A stretch of DNA of 64,000 nt from CAWCXF01 sp963799455 (GTDB taxonomy: Bacteria > Pseudomonadota > Alphaproteobacteria > Rhodobacterales > Rhodobacteraceae). Below, piece by piece: positions 56,702-64,000 of the stretch. The notes under the pieces are model-generated. The model had not been told where the DNA came from, ran no database searches, and was given only the letters and a program-made list of their open reading frames with translations. The first letter of the stretch is position 1, and every line of letters begins with the position of its first letter. The stretch is taken from assembly GCA_963799455.1 (NCBI GenBank), contig CAWCXF010000008.1, positions 1,364,001 to 1,428,000 of the forward strand, in the 5' to 3' direction. The translations under genes were made by a program, and so were the position numbers.

Positions 56702-56848
56702 ATGATTCGCACCATCACGCTGGGCGCGCACATCTCCGTGCAGGGCGCCTACGTCCGTAGCCTGCCCGACGGCAAGATCGTCGTGCGCGACGGCGAGCGC
56801 ATCTTCGCCGGCCGGCCCGTCGGCGCTCAGGCGAGCGCCGCGGCCTGA
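56702..56848 (+). CDS. Small conserved protein, 48 residues
   Basis: Starts ATG 56702 with an excellent Shine-Dalgarno (GGAGGGAGGAG at 56686-56696). Translation opens MIRTITLGAHISVQGAYV, continues RSLPDGKIVVRDGERIFAGRP and ends AQASAAA. No membrane segment or signal; it looks like a small beta-rich protein. I believe similar short proteins (MxRTITLGxxVxxQG) occur in other Rhodobacterales, but no function is known to me. Own promoter region and terminator suggest a monocistronic gene. Confidence 0.7.
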   Translation: MIRTITLGAHISVQGAYVRSLPDGKIVVRDGERIFAGRPVGAQASAAA

Positions 56849-56875
56849 CGACCGGCCTGCGGACGACGACCGATC

Positions 56876-56901
56876 GGGGAGGGTGTCGCGCCCTCCCCTT
56901 T
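56876..56901 (+). terminator. Intrinsic terminator after the small gene
   Basis: GGGGAGGG (56876-56883), 7-base loop, CCCTCCCC (56891-56898), then TTT. Lies in the convergent gap between the 48-residue gene and infB. Confidence 0.65.
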
Positions 56902-56918
56902 CCACGTCTCGACGCCGC

Positions 56919-59414
56919 TCAGCTGAGCGAGCGCTCGACCTGCTCGCGGGTGAAGATCTCGATCACGTCGCCCTTGCGGACGTCGTCGTAGTTCTCGAAC
57001 GCCATGCCGCATTCCTGGCCCGACTGGACCTCGGCGACCTCGTCCTTGAATCGCTTGAGCGTCTTCAGGGTGCCCTCGTGCACCACGACGTTGTCGCGCA
57101 GCAGCCGCACGCCGGCGGAGCGGCGCGCCACGCCCTCGGTGACGAGGCAGCCCGCCACGTTGCCGACGTTGGAGACGCGGAACACCTCCTTGACCTCGGC
57201 GTAGCCGATGAAGGTCTCGCGCGTCTCGTCGCGCAAGAGCCCCGAGGCCGCCTGCTTCACGTCGTCCACGAGGTCGTAGATCACCGAGTAGTAGCGCAGC
57301 TCGACGCCCTTCTGGTTGGCCACGGCGCGCGCGGCCGCGTTGGCGCGCACGTTGAAGCCGAACACCGGCGCGCGCGAGGCCTCGGCCAGCCCGACGTCGG
57401 ACTCGGTGATGGCGCCCACGCCCGAGTGCAGCACGCGCACGCGCACCTCCTCGTTGCCGATCTTCTCCATCGCCTGGACGATCGCCTCGGCCGAGCCCTG
57501 CACGTCGGCCTTCACCACGATCGGCAGCTCCGCCACCGTCTCGTCGGCCTTGGCCTTGGCCATCAGCTGCTCGAGCGTGGTGGCGGCCCCGGCGGCGGCG
57601 CGCTTCTCGCGAGCGACGCCGGCGCGGTAGGACGCGATCTCGCGCGCCTGCGCCTCGGAGCGCACGACGTTGAGCACGTCGCCCGCCTCGGGCGTGCCGT
57701 TGAGGCCCAAGACCTCGACGGGCACCGAGGGCCCCGCCTCCTCGACGCGCTCGCCGCGGTCGTCGATCAGCGCGCGCACCTTGCCCCACTGCTCGCCGAC
57801 GACGAAGATGTCGCCGCGCCTGAGCGTGCCGTTCTGCACCAGCACGGTGGCCACCGGGCCGCGGCCGACGTCGAGCTGCGCCTCGATCACGGCGCCTTGC
57901 GCGGGCCGCTCGGGGTTGGCGCGCAGGTCGAGCACCTCGGCCTGGAGCGCGATCGCCTCCAGGAGGTCGTCGAGCCCGTCGCCGTTGATGGCCGAGACCT
58001 CCACGTCCTGCACCTCGCCCGACATCTTCTCGACGACGACCTCGTGCTGGAGGAGGTCGGTGCGGACTTTCTGGGGGTTGGCCTCGGGGCGGTCGATCTT
58101 GTTGATCGCCACGATCATCGGCACGCCCGCGGCCTTGGCGTGGTTGATGGCCTCGACCGTCTGCGGCATCACCGCGTCGTCGGCCGCGACCACGAGCACC
58201 ACGATGTCGGTCACCTGCGCGCCGCGGGCGCGCATCGAGGTGAAGGCCGCGTGGCCCGGCGTGTCGAGGAAGGTGAGCGTCGAGTCGCCCGCCTCCACCT
58301 GGTAGGCGCCGATGTGCTGGGTGATGCCGCCGGCCTCGCCCGCGACCACCTTGGTCTTGCGGATCGCGTCCAAGAGCGAGGTCTTGCCGTGGTCCACGTG
58401 GCCCATGACGGTGATCACCGGCGGGCGCGGCCTGCGGGCCTCGGCCGCGTCCTCGACGGTGTCGATGACCTGCTCCACGTCGGCGGCCGAGACGCGCACG
58501 ACCTTGTGGCCGAACTCCTCGATCACCAGCTCGGCGGTGTCCTGGTCGATGGTCTGGTTCTGCGTCGCCATGATGCCGGCGTTCATGAGCGCCTTGACCA
58601 CGTCGGCGGAGCGCTCGGCCATGCGCACGGCGAGCTCCTGGACGGTGATGGCCTCGGGAAGCTGGACCTCGCGCACGACCTTCTCCCTCGGGACGCCCGC
58701 GCCCATCGCCTGACGGCGCTGACGATCCTGCTTGCGCTTCATGGAGGCGAGCGAGCGCTGGCGCCCGCCGGCGCCGCCGGTGGCCTCGTTGAGCGTCAGC
58801 TTGCCGGTGCGACGGCTGTCGCCGGTGCGGGCCTTGAGGCGCGCGTCGGGCCGCGGGTCGGCCGGACGGCGCTCGTCGCGGTCCTTGCGCACGCCGGGGC
58901 GCGGGCCGCCGCGGCCCGCATCGGCCACGGGCTCGGCCGCGGCGGCCGGGGGGGCCGCGGCGCGCACGGCGCGGGCCTCCTCCTCGGCCTTGCGGCGGGC
59001 GTCCTCCTCGGCGCGGGCCTTGAGGGCCTCCTCGCGCTCGCGCTCCTCGCGCTCGCGCGCCTCGATCTCGGCGCGCCTCTTCTCGCGCTCCTCGGCGCGG
59101 GCGCGCTCCTCGGCCTCGCGGCGCCTTGCCTCCTCCTCCTTGCGGGCGTTGGCGGTGGCGAGCGCCTTCATGCGCCGCTCGAGCTCGGCCTCCGACAGCC
59201 CGCCGGGGCGGCGCGACGGGTCGCCGCCGGGACGCGTCGCGGGGGCCGCGACGGCGGCCTGGGTCGCGCCGGGCTTGGGGACCACCACGCGCTTGCGCTT
59301 GGTCTCGACGACGACGTTCTTGGTGCGCCCGTGCGAGAAGCTCTGCTTGACGTTGCCCGAGCGCGGCCCGCCGCCCAGCAGGCCGAGGGGCTTCTTGTTG
59401 TCTGTGTCGCTCAT
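56919..59414 (-). CDS. infB: Translation initiation factor IF-2
   Basis: 831 residues from ATG 59414 (ATGA overlap with ylxR). N-terminal basic/charged region with a long coiled coil of Glu/Arg/Ala (about 76-148), then the IF2 N-domain (ITVQELAVRMAERSADVVKALM). The GTPase domain has G1 GHVDHGKT (338-345), DTPGHAAF and NKID. C-terminal domains end QECGMAFENYDDVRKGDVIEIF. Delivers initiator tRNA to the 30S subunit. Last gene of the rimP-nusA-ylxR-infB operon. Confidence 0.98.
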   Translation of the reverse strand: MSDTDNKKPLGLLGGGPRSGNVKQSFSHGRTKNVVVETKRKRVVVPKPGATQAAVAAPATRPGGDPSRRPGGLSEAELERRMKALATANARKEEEARRREAEERARAEEREKRRAEIEAREREEREREEALKARAEEDARRKAEEEARAVRAAAPPAAAAEPVADAGRGGPRPGVRKDRDERRPADPRPDARLKARTGDSRRTGKLTLNEATGGAGGRQRSLASMKRKQDRQRRQAMGAGVPREKVVREVQLPEAITVQELAVRMAERSADVVKALMNAGIMATQNQTIDQDTAELVIEEFGHKVVRVSAADVEQVIDTVEDAAEARRPRPPVITVMGHVDHGKTSLLDAIRKTKVVAGEAGGITQHIGAYQVEAGDSTLTFLDTPGHAAFTSMRARGAQVTDIVVLVVAADDAVMPQTVEAINHAKAAGVPMIVAINKIDRPEANPQKVRTDLLQHEVVVEKMSGEVQDVEVSAINGDGLDDLLEAIALQAEVLDLRANPERPAQGAVIEAQLDVGRGPVATVLVQNGTLRRGDIFVVGEQWGKVRALIDDRGERVEEAGPSVPVEVLGLNGTPEAGDVLNVVRSEAQAREIASYRAGVAREKRAAAGAATTLEQLMAKAKADETVAELPIVVKADVQGSAEAIVQAMEKIGNEEVRVRVLHSGVGAITESDVGLAEASRAPVFGFNVRANAAARAVANQKGVELRYYSVIYDLVDDVKQAASGLLRDETRETFIGYAEVKEVFRVSNVGNVAGCLVTEGVARRSAGVRLLRDNVVVHEGTLKTLKRFKDEVAEVQSGQECGMAFENYDDVRKGDVIEIFTREQVERSLS

Positions 59415-60043
59415 AGGGGGTTCGATTCCTTCCCGCCGGCCGGAGCGCCGACGTCTTCCCTGCGGAGGCCTGAAAGCTTACGGCCGTCCTCTACCACTCG
59501 TGACGTGAGCCCGCCAGGGCCAAGCGCGGCGTGGATCGCATGTTCGCGTCCGAACGCCCGGCCCAGCTCGACCGCCGTGAGGCAGCCGACGTAGCTGCCC
59601 CAGGGGGGCGTGCTCAGCTTCGACTTGCCGCGCCCCGAGCCGTCGCGCGCCTGGATCAGCACGTCGGCCCGCTCGGCCATCAGCCACTCCTTGACGCGCT
59701 CGTAGCCCGCCACCGCGTGCCCCCCCTTGCGGGCGAGCGAGATCAGGTCGACGACGCGGCGCGCGAGCCCCGCCTCCACCTCGTCCACGAGCCCCTCGGG
59801 CACCGCGACGGCCCGACGGGCCGCCCGCGCGAAGAGCCGCTTCGACACCGCGCGCTCCAGGGCCGCGCGATCGGCCGCGACGTAGAGCCCCCGCCCCGGC
59901 AGCTTGCCCGCGAGGTCGGGCACGAGCCGGTCGTCGGGGCCGACGACGAAGCGGATCAGGCCCGCCTTGGGGCCCGACTCGCCGGTGACGAGGCAGCGGC
60001 GCTGCGGCTCGTCGTGATCCTTCGCCCGCCCGCCGCGCGTCAG
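59411..60043 (-). CDS. ylxR: YlxR (DUF448)/L7Ae-like RNA-binding protein, apparent CTG start
   Basis: 210 residues if started at CTG 60043, which overlaps the nusA stop as CTGA. YlxR domain: RRCLVTGESGPKAGLIRFVVGPDD and DLAGKLPGRGLYVAADRAAL. From about 125 an L7Ae-like fold follows: LISLARKGGHAVAGYERVKEWL, ADVLIQARDGS. This fusion is usual in alphaproteobacteria, where the protein begins MTRGG with an ATGA overlap; here the residues TRGGRAKDHDEPQRRC are conserved but the first codon is CTG. No other ATG, GTG or TTG start precedes the domain. The next in-frame start candidate, at 59923, would delete the conserved motif. Confidence 0.85.
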   Translation of the reverse strand: MTRGGRAKDHDEPQRRCLVTGESGPKAGLIRFVVGPDDRLVPDLAGKLPGRGLYVAADRAALERAVSKRLFARAARRAVAVPEGLVDEVEAGLARRVVDLISLARKGGHAVAGYERVKEWLMAERADVLIQARDGSGRGKSKLSTPPWGSYVGCLTAVELGRAFGREHAIHAALGPGGLTSRVVEDGRKLSGLRREDVGAPAGGKESNPL

Positions 60044-61677
60044 CTGCGCGCTCCCTCGGCGGCCTCGGCCTCGGCGGCGGCCTCCCGCGCCTCGCGCTCA
60101 GCCGCCTCGCGCGCCAGATCCTCGGGGTCCACCCAGCCGAGCTGGATGCGCGCCGTCATCACCATGTCCTGCGCCTCCTCGAGCGAGATGTCGAAGGGCT
60201 CGAGCACGCCGTCGTCCTTCTTGCGCACGCCGTTCTCGACCGTCCAGCCGCCCGCGAGCTCCCAGTCGGCGCAGGTGGCGAAGTCCTCGAGCGTGAGCAC
60301 GCCGTCCTTGGCCAGCGCCTCGACCATCTGGGGGCTCAGCCCCTCGAACGCAATGAGGCTGTCCTCGACGCCGAGGGCGCGCGCGGCCTCCAGCGCCTTC
60401 TGGTTGAGCGCCTCGAGGTGGTCGCGGGCGCGGGCCTGGAGCTCGGCCGCGGTGTCCTCGTCCACGCCATCGATCACGGTCAGCTCGTCGGCCTCGACGT
60501 AGGCCACCTCCTCGAGGTTGGTGAAGCCCTCCGAGACGAGGAGCTGGGCGAAGAACTCGTCGAGGTCGAGCACCTCCATGAAGAGCTTGGTGCGCTCCTC
60601 GAACTCGGCCTGGCGCCGCTGGGACTCCTGCTCCTCGGTCATGATGTCGATGTCGAGCCCGGTGAGCTGGGAGGCGAGCCGCACGTTCTGGCCCCTGCGC
60701 CCGATGGCGAGCGAGAGCTGCTCCTCGGGGACGACGACCTCGATGCGCTCGGCCTCCTCGTCGAGGACGACCTTGGAGACCTCGGCCGGCTGGAGGGCGT
60801 TCACCAGGAACGTGGGCAGATCCTCGTTCCAGGGGATGATGTCGATCTTCTCGCCCTGCAGCTCGGAGACGACGGCCTGCACGCGCGAGCCCCTCATGCC
60901 GACGCAGGCGCCCACCGGGTCGATGGACGAGTCGTAGGACACCACGCCGATCTTGGCGCGGCTCCCGGGGTCGCGGGCCACGGCCTTGATCTCGATCACG
61001 CCGTCGTAGATCTCGGGCACCTCCATCTCGAAGAGCTTGACCATGAACTCGTTGGCGGTGCGGCTGAGGAAGATCTGCGGCCCCCTCGGCTCGCGGCGCA
61101 CGTCGCGGATGTAGACGCGGATGCGGTCGCCGGGGCGGTAGGACTCGCGCCCGATCTTGTCGGAGCGGCGCAGCACCGCCTCGCCGCGGCCGATGTCGAC
61201 GATGATGTTGCCGTACTCCTCGCGGCGCACGATGCCGTTGATGATGGTGCCGGCGCGGTCCTTGAACTCCTCGTACTGGCGCTCGCGCTCGGCCTCGCGG
61301 ACCTTCTGGAGGATCACCTGCTTGGCCGACTGCGCGGCGATGCGGTTCATCTCGACGGGCGGCACCTCGTCGCGGATCTCGTCGCCGAGCTTGGGGTCCT
61401 CGAGGAACGGGCGGGCCTGCTCGACGGTCACCTGCGCCTGGTAGTTCTCCAGCTCGTCGTCGGGCACCACGGTGCGCACGCGGGTGAAGGTGGCGCGCCC
61501 GGTCTTGCGGTCGATCGACACGCGGATGTCCATCTCGGCGCCGTAGCGGGACTTCGCCGCGCGCGCCAAGCTCTCCTCCATCGCCTCGACGACGAGGCCG
61601 GGCTCGATCATCTTCTCGCGCGCCACGGCCTCGGCGGTCTGCAGAAGCTCGAGCTGGTTGGCCGACGTGATCGCCAT
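60040..61677 (-). CDS. nusA: Transcription termination/antitermination factor NusA
   Basis: 545 residues from ATG 61677. Domains in order: N-terminal RNAP-binding domain (LLQTAEAVAREKMIEPGLVVEAMEESLARAAKSRYG), S1 (GTIINGIVRREEYGNIIVDIGRGEAVL), KH domains (GACVGMRGSRVQAVVSELQGEKIDIIPW and LAIGRRGQNVRLASQLTG), then two acidic repeats at the C-terminus (DEFFAQLLVSEGFTNLEEVAYV; MVEALAKDGVLTLEDFATC). It binds RNA polymerase and modulates pausing and termination. Stop overlaps the ylxR start. Confidence 0.98.
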   Translation of the reverse strand: MAITSANQLELLQTAEAVAREKMIEPGLVVEAMEESLARAAKSRYGAEMDIRVSIDRKTGRATFTRVRTVVPDDELENYQAQVTVEQARPFLEDPKLGDEIRDEVPPVEMNRIAAQSAKQVILQKVREAERERQYEEFKDRAGTIINGIVRREEYGNIIVDIGRGEAVLRRSDKIGRESYRPGDRIRVYIRDVRREPRGPQIFLSRTANEFMVKLFEMEVPEIYDGVIEIKAVARDPGSRAKIGVVSYDSSIDPVGACVGMRGSRVQAVVSELQGEKIDIIPWNEDLPTFLVNALQPAEVSKVVLDEEAERIEVVVPEEQLSLAIGRRGQNVRLASQLTGLDIDIMTEEQESQRRQAEFEERTKLFMEVLDLDEFFAQLLVSEGFTNLEEVAYVEADELTVIDGVDEDTAAELQARARDHLEALNQKALEAARALGVEDSLIAFEGLSPQMVEALAKDGVLTLEDFATCADWELAGGWTVENGVRKKDDGVLEPFDISLEEAQDMVMTARIQLGWVDPEDLAREAAEREAREAAAEAEAAEGARS

Positions 61678-61739
61678 GGAAGCGTTCCCTCCTGTTGCGG
61701 GCGGCCCCTTCGGCGCGCCCTCCCCTCGCGGGGCGCGTG

Positions 61740-62384
61740 TCAGTTGCGGCGCGCGGCCCCTGGCGCGCCCATCCCGTCCCCGGGCTCGGTGTCGTCCTCG
61801 GATTCGGATTCGGACTCGGACTCGGAGGCGAGGTAGGTCTCGACGGCGTCGAACTCGGCCTCGTCGATGGCGCCGGCGTCCTTGCGGCCGCGCAGGACCT
61901 CGCGGATCAGCTCGTCGGTCAGGACCAGCTTGGCGTCCGAGAGCCACTCGAACTTGAGCCCGATGGTGCCCTCCTCGATCTCGATCAGCACCTCGTCGCC
62001 TTCGGTGCCCGCGAGCACGCCCTTGAAGCGCCGCCGCCCGTCGATCAGCTCGACCGTCTCCAGCCGCGCCTCGTGGCCGGCCCAGGCGTCGAAGTCCTTG
62101 AGCCGGGTGAGCGGGCGGTCGATGCCGGGCGAGGAGACCTCGAGCGTGTAGCCCTCCTCGATCGGATCCTCGACGTCGAGCGTCGCGCTCACCGCCGTGG
62201 AGATCCTCGCGCAGTCGTCCACCTCGATGCCGCCCTTCGGCCGGTCGGCCATGATCTGCAAGGTCGGGCTGCGCCCGCCCTGGAGGCGCAGCCGCACCAG
62301 CTCGAAGCCCAGATCCTCGATCGCGGGCGTGACGATCTCGGCCAGCCGGCGGTCGATCGAGGTCTTGGCGATGAGCTCGGACAT
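61740..62384 (-). CDS. rimP: Ribosome maturation factor RimP
   Basis: 214 residues from ATG 62384. DRRLAEIVTPAIEDLGFELVRLRLQGG, LQIMADRPKGGIEVDDCARISTAVSATLD and EVSSPGIDRPLTRLKDFDAWAGHEA are standard RimP motifs (30S subunit assembly). The C-terminus adds an acidic tail with about five Ser-Glu repeats (ASESESESESEDD), longer than in most relatives. First gene of the operon; 62 bp before nusA. Its leader carries a promoter-like pair and a hairpin followed by seven T. Confidence 0.95.
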   Translation of the reverse strand: MSELIAKTSIDRRLAEIVTPAIEDLGFELVRLRLQGGRSPTLQIMADRPKGGIEVDDCARISTAVSATLDVEDPIEEGYTLEVSSPGIDRPLTRLKDFDAWAGHEARLETVELIDGRRRFKGVLAGTEGDEVLIEIEEGTIGLKFEWLSDAKLVLTDELIREVLRGRKDAGAIDEAEFDAVETYLASESESESESEDDTEPGDGMGAPGAARRN

Positions 62385-62438
62385 GGGCAGGGAACCCTTG
62401 GGCGTGATCGGGCGAGGGCGCGAGCGGGCACAAAAAAA

Positions 62439-62453
62439 CGGGCGCGCGGCCCG
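62439..62453 (-). terminator. Hairpin plus T7 in the rimP leader (candidate attenuator)
   Basis: On the minus strand ACGGGC pairs with GCCCGT around a 5-base loop, followed directly by seven T (plus-strand A run 62432-62438). It lies between the promoter-like pair at 62509-62537 and the rimP ATG at 62384, so it is either the end of an upstream transcript or a leader attenuator. Confidence 0.6.
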
Positions 62454-62508
62454 TGCTCTCGCTTCGGTGGGCGCCGGGGGTGGAGGCCGACGCGCCGCTG
62501 AGGAGGCC

Positions 62509-62537
62509 GATATAGGCCGGCCGGCCGGAGCGCGCAA
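62509..62537 (-). promoter_or_regulatory. Promoter-like pair upstream of rimP-nusA-infB
   Basis: On the minus strand TTGCGC (-35, 62537-62532), a 17-bp spacer, then TATATC (-10, 62514-62509). Spacing is ideal for the housekeeping sigma factor. Predicted start about 62500, leaving a leader of about 115 nt containing the hairpin. Confidence 0.55.
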
Positions 62538-62636
62538 GTGGGCCTGGGGTCCGAGGGCGCGGTCGGGAGACCGACGGCCTGCTTGCCGCCGCACCCACGA
62601 CTGGCTTGTAGAGCGGAATGGAGCAAAGGGCGAACC

Positions 62637-63074
62637 ATGCGCAGCAGTGAGCCTGGCAAGAGCGTCCACCTGGAGATCGGCATTTGGTTCGATGAGAAGC
62701 AGAACCGCATCCACATAGCAGCCAAGGGAGTCCAAGGCTCCCACACCACCATTGCCCCCAACGCCGAGAGCAAGAGAGGCCATCCGAACCTCTCCAGAAA
62801 ACTTGCAAAATGCCTGCGCGACGAGGGAGCCCCGCACCCCCATGATCGAGAGGGAACAAGGCAAGCTGGGCTGCCAAACCCTCCGACGGCCACTCAGCCC
62901 GCGAGGGCGCGCACGACCTCCTGGCCGCGCAGGCGGTCCATCTCGGCCACGAGCTCGCGCGCGATGCCGGGCTCCGACAGCGCGTGGCCCGCGCCCGGCA
63001 CGATCTTGAGCGCGCAGGCGGGCCAGGCCGCGGCGAGGCGGTGGGCGGCCGCGGGCGGGCAGATCATGTCGTAG
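62637..63074 (+). CDS. Small conserved hypothetical protein, 3' end antisense to pip
   Basis: From ATG 62637 the first 70 residues look conserved: RSSEPGKSVHLEIGIWFDEKQNRIHIAAKG, then SHTTIAPNAESKRGHPNLSRKLAKCLRDEGAPHP. I recall similar short proteins in proteobacteria, function unknown. Beyond about residue 80 the frame is Arg/Ala/Ser-rich and runs 181 bp into the proline iminopeptidase gene on the other strand. The native protein may therefore end earlier (a frameshift near 62840-62890), or the tail may be fortuitous. Confidence 0.55.
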   Translation: MRSSEPGKSVHLEIGIWFDEKQNRIHIAAKGVQGSHTTIAPNAESKRGHPNLSRKLAKCLRDEGAPHPHDREGTRQAGLPNPPTATQPARARTTSWPRRRSISATSSRAMPGSDSAWPAPGTILSAQAGQAAARRWAAAGGQIMS

Positions 63075-63892
63075 CGCCCCTGCACGATGGTGCCGGGGAT
63101 GTCCGAGAGCAGATCCGCGTCGCGCAGGATCTGGCCGTCCTCCTCCAGGAAGCCGCCGTGGAGGAAGTAGTGGTTCTCGAGCCGCGCGAAGGCGCGGGCG
63201 TAGTCGGCGGGGCTCTCGCCCATCGGGCCGTCGTTGCCGATCGAGGCGAGCGCGTTCTCCCAGCCCGCCCAGGCGCGCGCGAAGCGGGTCTCCTCGGAGG
63301 CGTCGCCGCAGAAGAGCCGGCGGTTGTAGGCCGCGATCAGGTCGCCCCGCTCGCGCTCGGGCACGAGCCCCGAGAAGCGCGCCCACAGCTCGGGCCAGAA
63401 CGCCCCGGCGCCGCCGCCGTAGAACCACTTGAGCTCCGCGCGCGTCATCAGGAACACGCCGCGCAGCACCAGGCGCGCGACGCGCTCGGGGTGCGTCTGG
63501 GCGTAGATCAGCGCGAGCGTGGCGCCCCAGGAGCCGCCGAACACGATCCAGCGCTCGACGCCGAGCATCTCGCGGATGCGCTCGATGTCGTCCACGAGGT
63601 GCCAGGTGGTGTTGGCGTGGACCTCGGCATGCGGGCGCGAGCGGCCGCAGCCACGCTGGTCGAAGAGCACCGCGCGGTAGGCGCGCGGGTCGAAGTAGCG
63701 CCGCATCGCCGGGCTGCACCCGCCGCCCGGCCCCCCGTGGAGCACCACGACGGGGATGCCGCCCTGCGAGCCGCACTGCTCGACATAGACGCGGTGCCCG
63801 TCGCCGACCTCGATCATGCGCTGGTCGAACGGGTCGATCGGCGGATGGAGGTGGTGATGGGCCGCGCTGCGGGGTCCGGTGAGCCTGTCCAT
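62894..63892 (-). CDS. pip: Proline iminopeptidase
   Basis: 332 residues from ATG 63892. Alpha/beta-hydrolase of peptidase family S33: HGGPGGGCSPAMRRYFDP (oxyanion hole), DQRGCGRSRPHAEVHANTTWHLVDDIERIR, nucleophile elbow GGSWGATLALIYAQ, LRGVFLMTRAELKWFYGGGA, acid region QGRYDMICPP and catalytic His in GAGHALSEPG. Removes N-terminal proline from peptides in the cytoplasm. A TATATA box lies 8 bp before the ATG, so its mRNA may be leaderless. Confidence 0.95.
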   Translation of the reverse strand: MDRLTGPRSAAHHHLHPPIDPFDQRMIEVGDGHRVYVEQCGSQGGIPVVVLHGGPGGGCSPAMRRYFDPRAYRAVLFDQRGCGRSRPHAEVHANTTWHLVDDIERIREMLGVERWIVFGGSWGATLALIYAQTHPERVARLVLRGVFLMTRAELKWFYGGGAGAFWPELWARFSGLVPERERGDLIAAYNRRLFCGDASEETRFARAWAGWENALASIGNDGPMGESPADYARAFARLENHYFLHGGFLEEDGQILRDADLLSDIPGTIVQGRYDMICPPAAAHRLAAAWPACALKIVPGAGHALSEPGIARELVAEMDRLRGQEVVRALAG

Positions 63893-63900
63893 GGCGGCTC

Positions 63901-63906
63901 TATATA
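63901..63906 (-). promoter_or_regulatory. -10-like TATATA just upstream of pip
   Basis: TATATA on the minus strand ends 8 bp before the pip ATG. If used, transcription would start at or within a base or two of the start codon. No convincing -35 is seen. Confidence 0.35.
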
Positions 63907-63959
63907 GGGGGTCGGGACGGGGGCGCCATGCGCATCCCTGAGCAAATGGAGGGGACTCG

Positions 63960-64000
63960 ATGACCGACGCCACGACCGCCACGGGGGCCGCCCGAGGGGC
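63960..64000 (+). CDS. Start of a gene cut by the window end
   Basis: ATG 63960 with GGAGGGG upstream (spacing 6). Only MTDATTATGAARG is visible. Divergent from pip. Nothing can be said about function. Confidence 0.4.
   Translation, partial: MTDATTATGAARG

Noticed and set aside
56883..59594. 903-residue plus-strand frame opposite infB
   Set aside because: Shadow of infB; no recognisable domains.
62439..62640. A tRNA gene upstream of rimP, as in some nusA operons
   Set aside because: I looked for a cloverleaf and TTCGANTC-type T-loop on both strands and found none; only a hairpin with T-run.

Overview
The window is about 70% GC DNA from an alphaproteobacterium, most likely a Rhodobacterales (roseobacter/Paracoccus-type) organism. 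Evidence: the rimP-nusA-ylxR/L7Ae-infB order, the neighbourhood secA / parvulin / argJ / NUDIX hydrolase, dense operons with ATGA or GTGA stop-start overlaps, many ABC importers for organic substrates, and a degenerate IPLPA-type C-terminal sorting signal on one gene fragment. I saw no rRNA, tRNA or CRISPR array.

Layout. (1) 1-1100: gene debris (a frameshifted hypothetical, a RidA C-terminal half, a serine-resolvase remnant). (2) 1277-10816: one long plus-strand operon: MarR regulator, SDR dehydrogenase, FAD oxidoreductase, a complete dipeptide/opine-type ABC importer (Tat-dependent binding protein, two permeases, two ATPases) and a second FAD oxidoreductase. It looks like uptake and oxidative breakdown of an amino-acid, opine or amine-like compound. 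(3) 10817-17095: a first insertion-sequence graveyard: an IS5 remnant beside an IS21-type element carrying an ISL3 element (8-bp target duplication) and an IS66 element (8-bp target duplication), then a GDSL-hydrolase fragment joined through a 12-G run to a PIN-domain fragment. (4) 17187-33950: a divergent catabolic locus. On the minus strand are a ribose-type ABC importer (binding protein, two permeases, double ATPase), a 3-hydroxyisobutyrate-dehydrogenase-like enzyme and a ThuA-like protein. On the plus strand are an unusual winged-helix/substrate-binding-protein fusion regulator, an SDR, an M24 pita-bread protein, E1-alpha and E1-beta of a 2-oxoacid/acetoin-type dehydrogenase, a lipoyl carrier protein, an aldehyde dehydrogenase, a separate E2 catalytic protein and a second SDR. 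(5) 33996-43240: a second graveyard: IS256 interrupted by IS21 (6-bp duplication), another IS256 interrupted by IS110, which is itself interrupted by a second IS110, then an ISL3 remnant. (6) 43260-47832: a DUF2442 gene, then a LysR regulator divergent from a gamma-butyrobetaine-dioxygenase-like enzyme, a class II aldolase and a dehydrogenase. (7) 48529-64000: conserved chromosomal backbone: a substrate-binding/OmpA fusion, secA, parvulin, argJ, NUDIX hydrolase, a 48-residue conserved protein, infB-ylxR-nusA-rimP, and proline iminopeptidase.

The most notable items are the cytoplasmic winged-helix/ABC-binding-protein fusion regulator with repeated TTGGA/TCCAA motifs upstream, and the 2-oxoacid dehydrogenase whose E2 is divided between a lipoyl protein with a shrunken catalytic remnant and a lipoyl-less catalytic protein. 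Next are the M24 protein with Cys at a metal-ligand position, the datable nested insertions, and a hairpin-plus-T-run in the rimP-nusA leader. Many transposase copies carry indels while the backbone genes read cleanly. Some of those indels could still be assembly errors. All family calls are from reading the translations; no database search was run.
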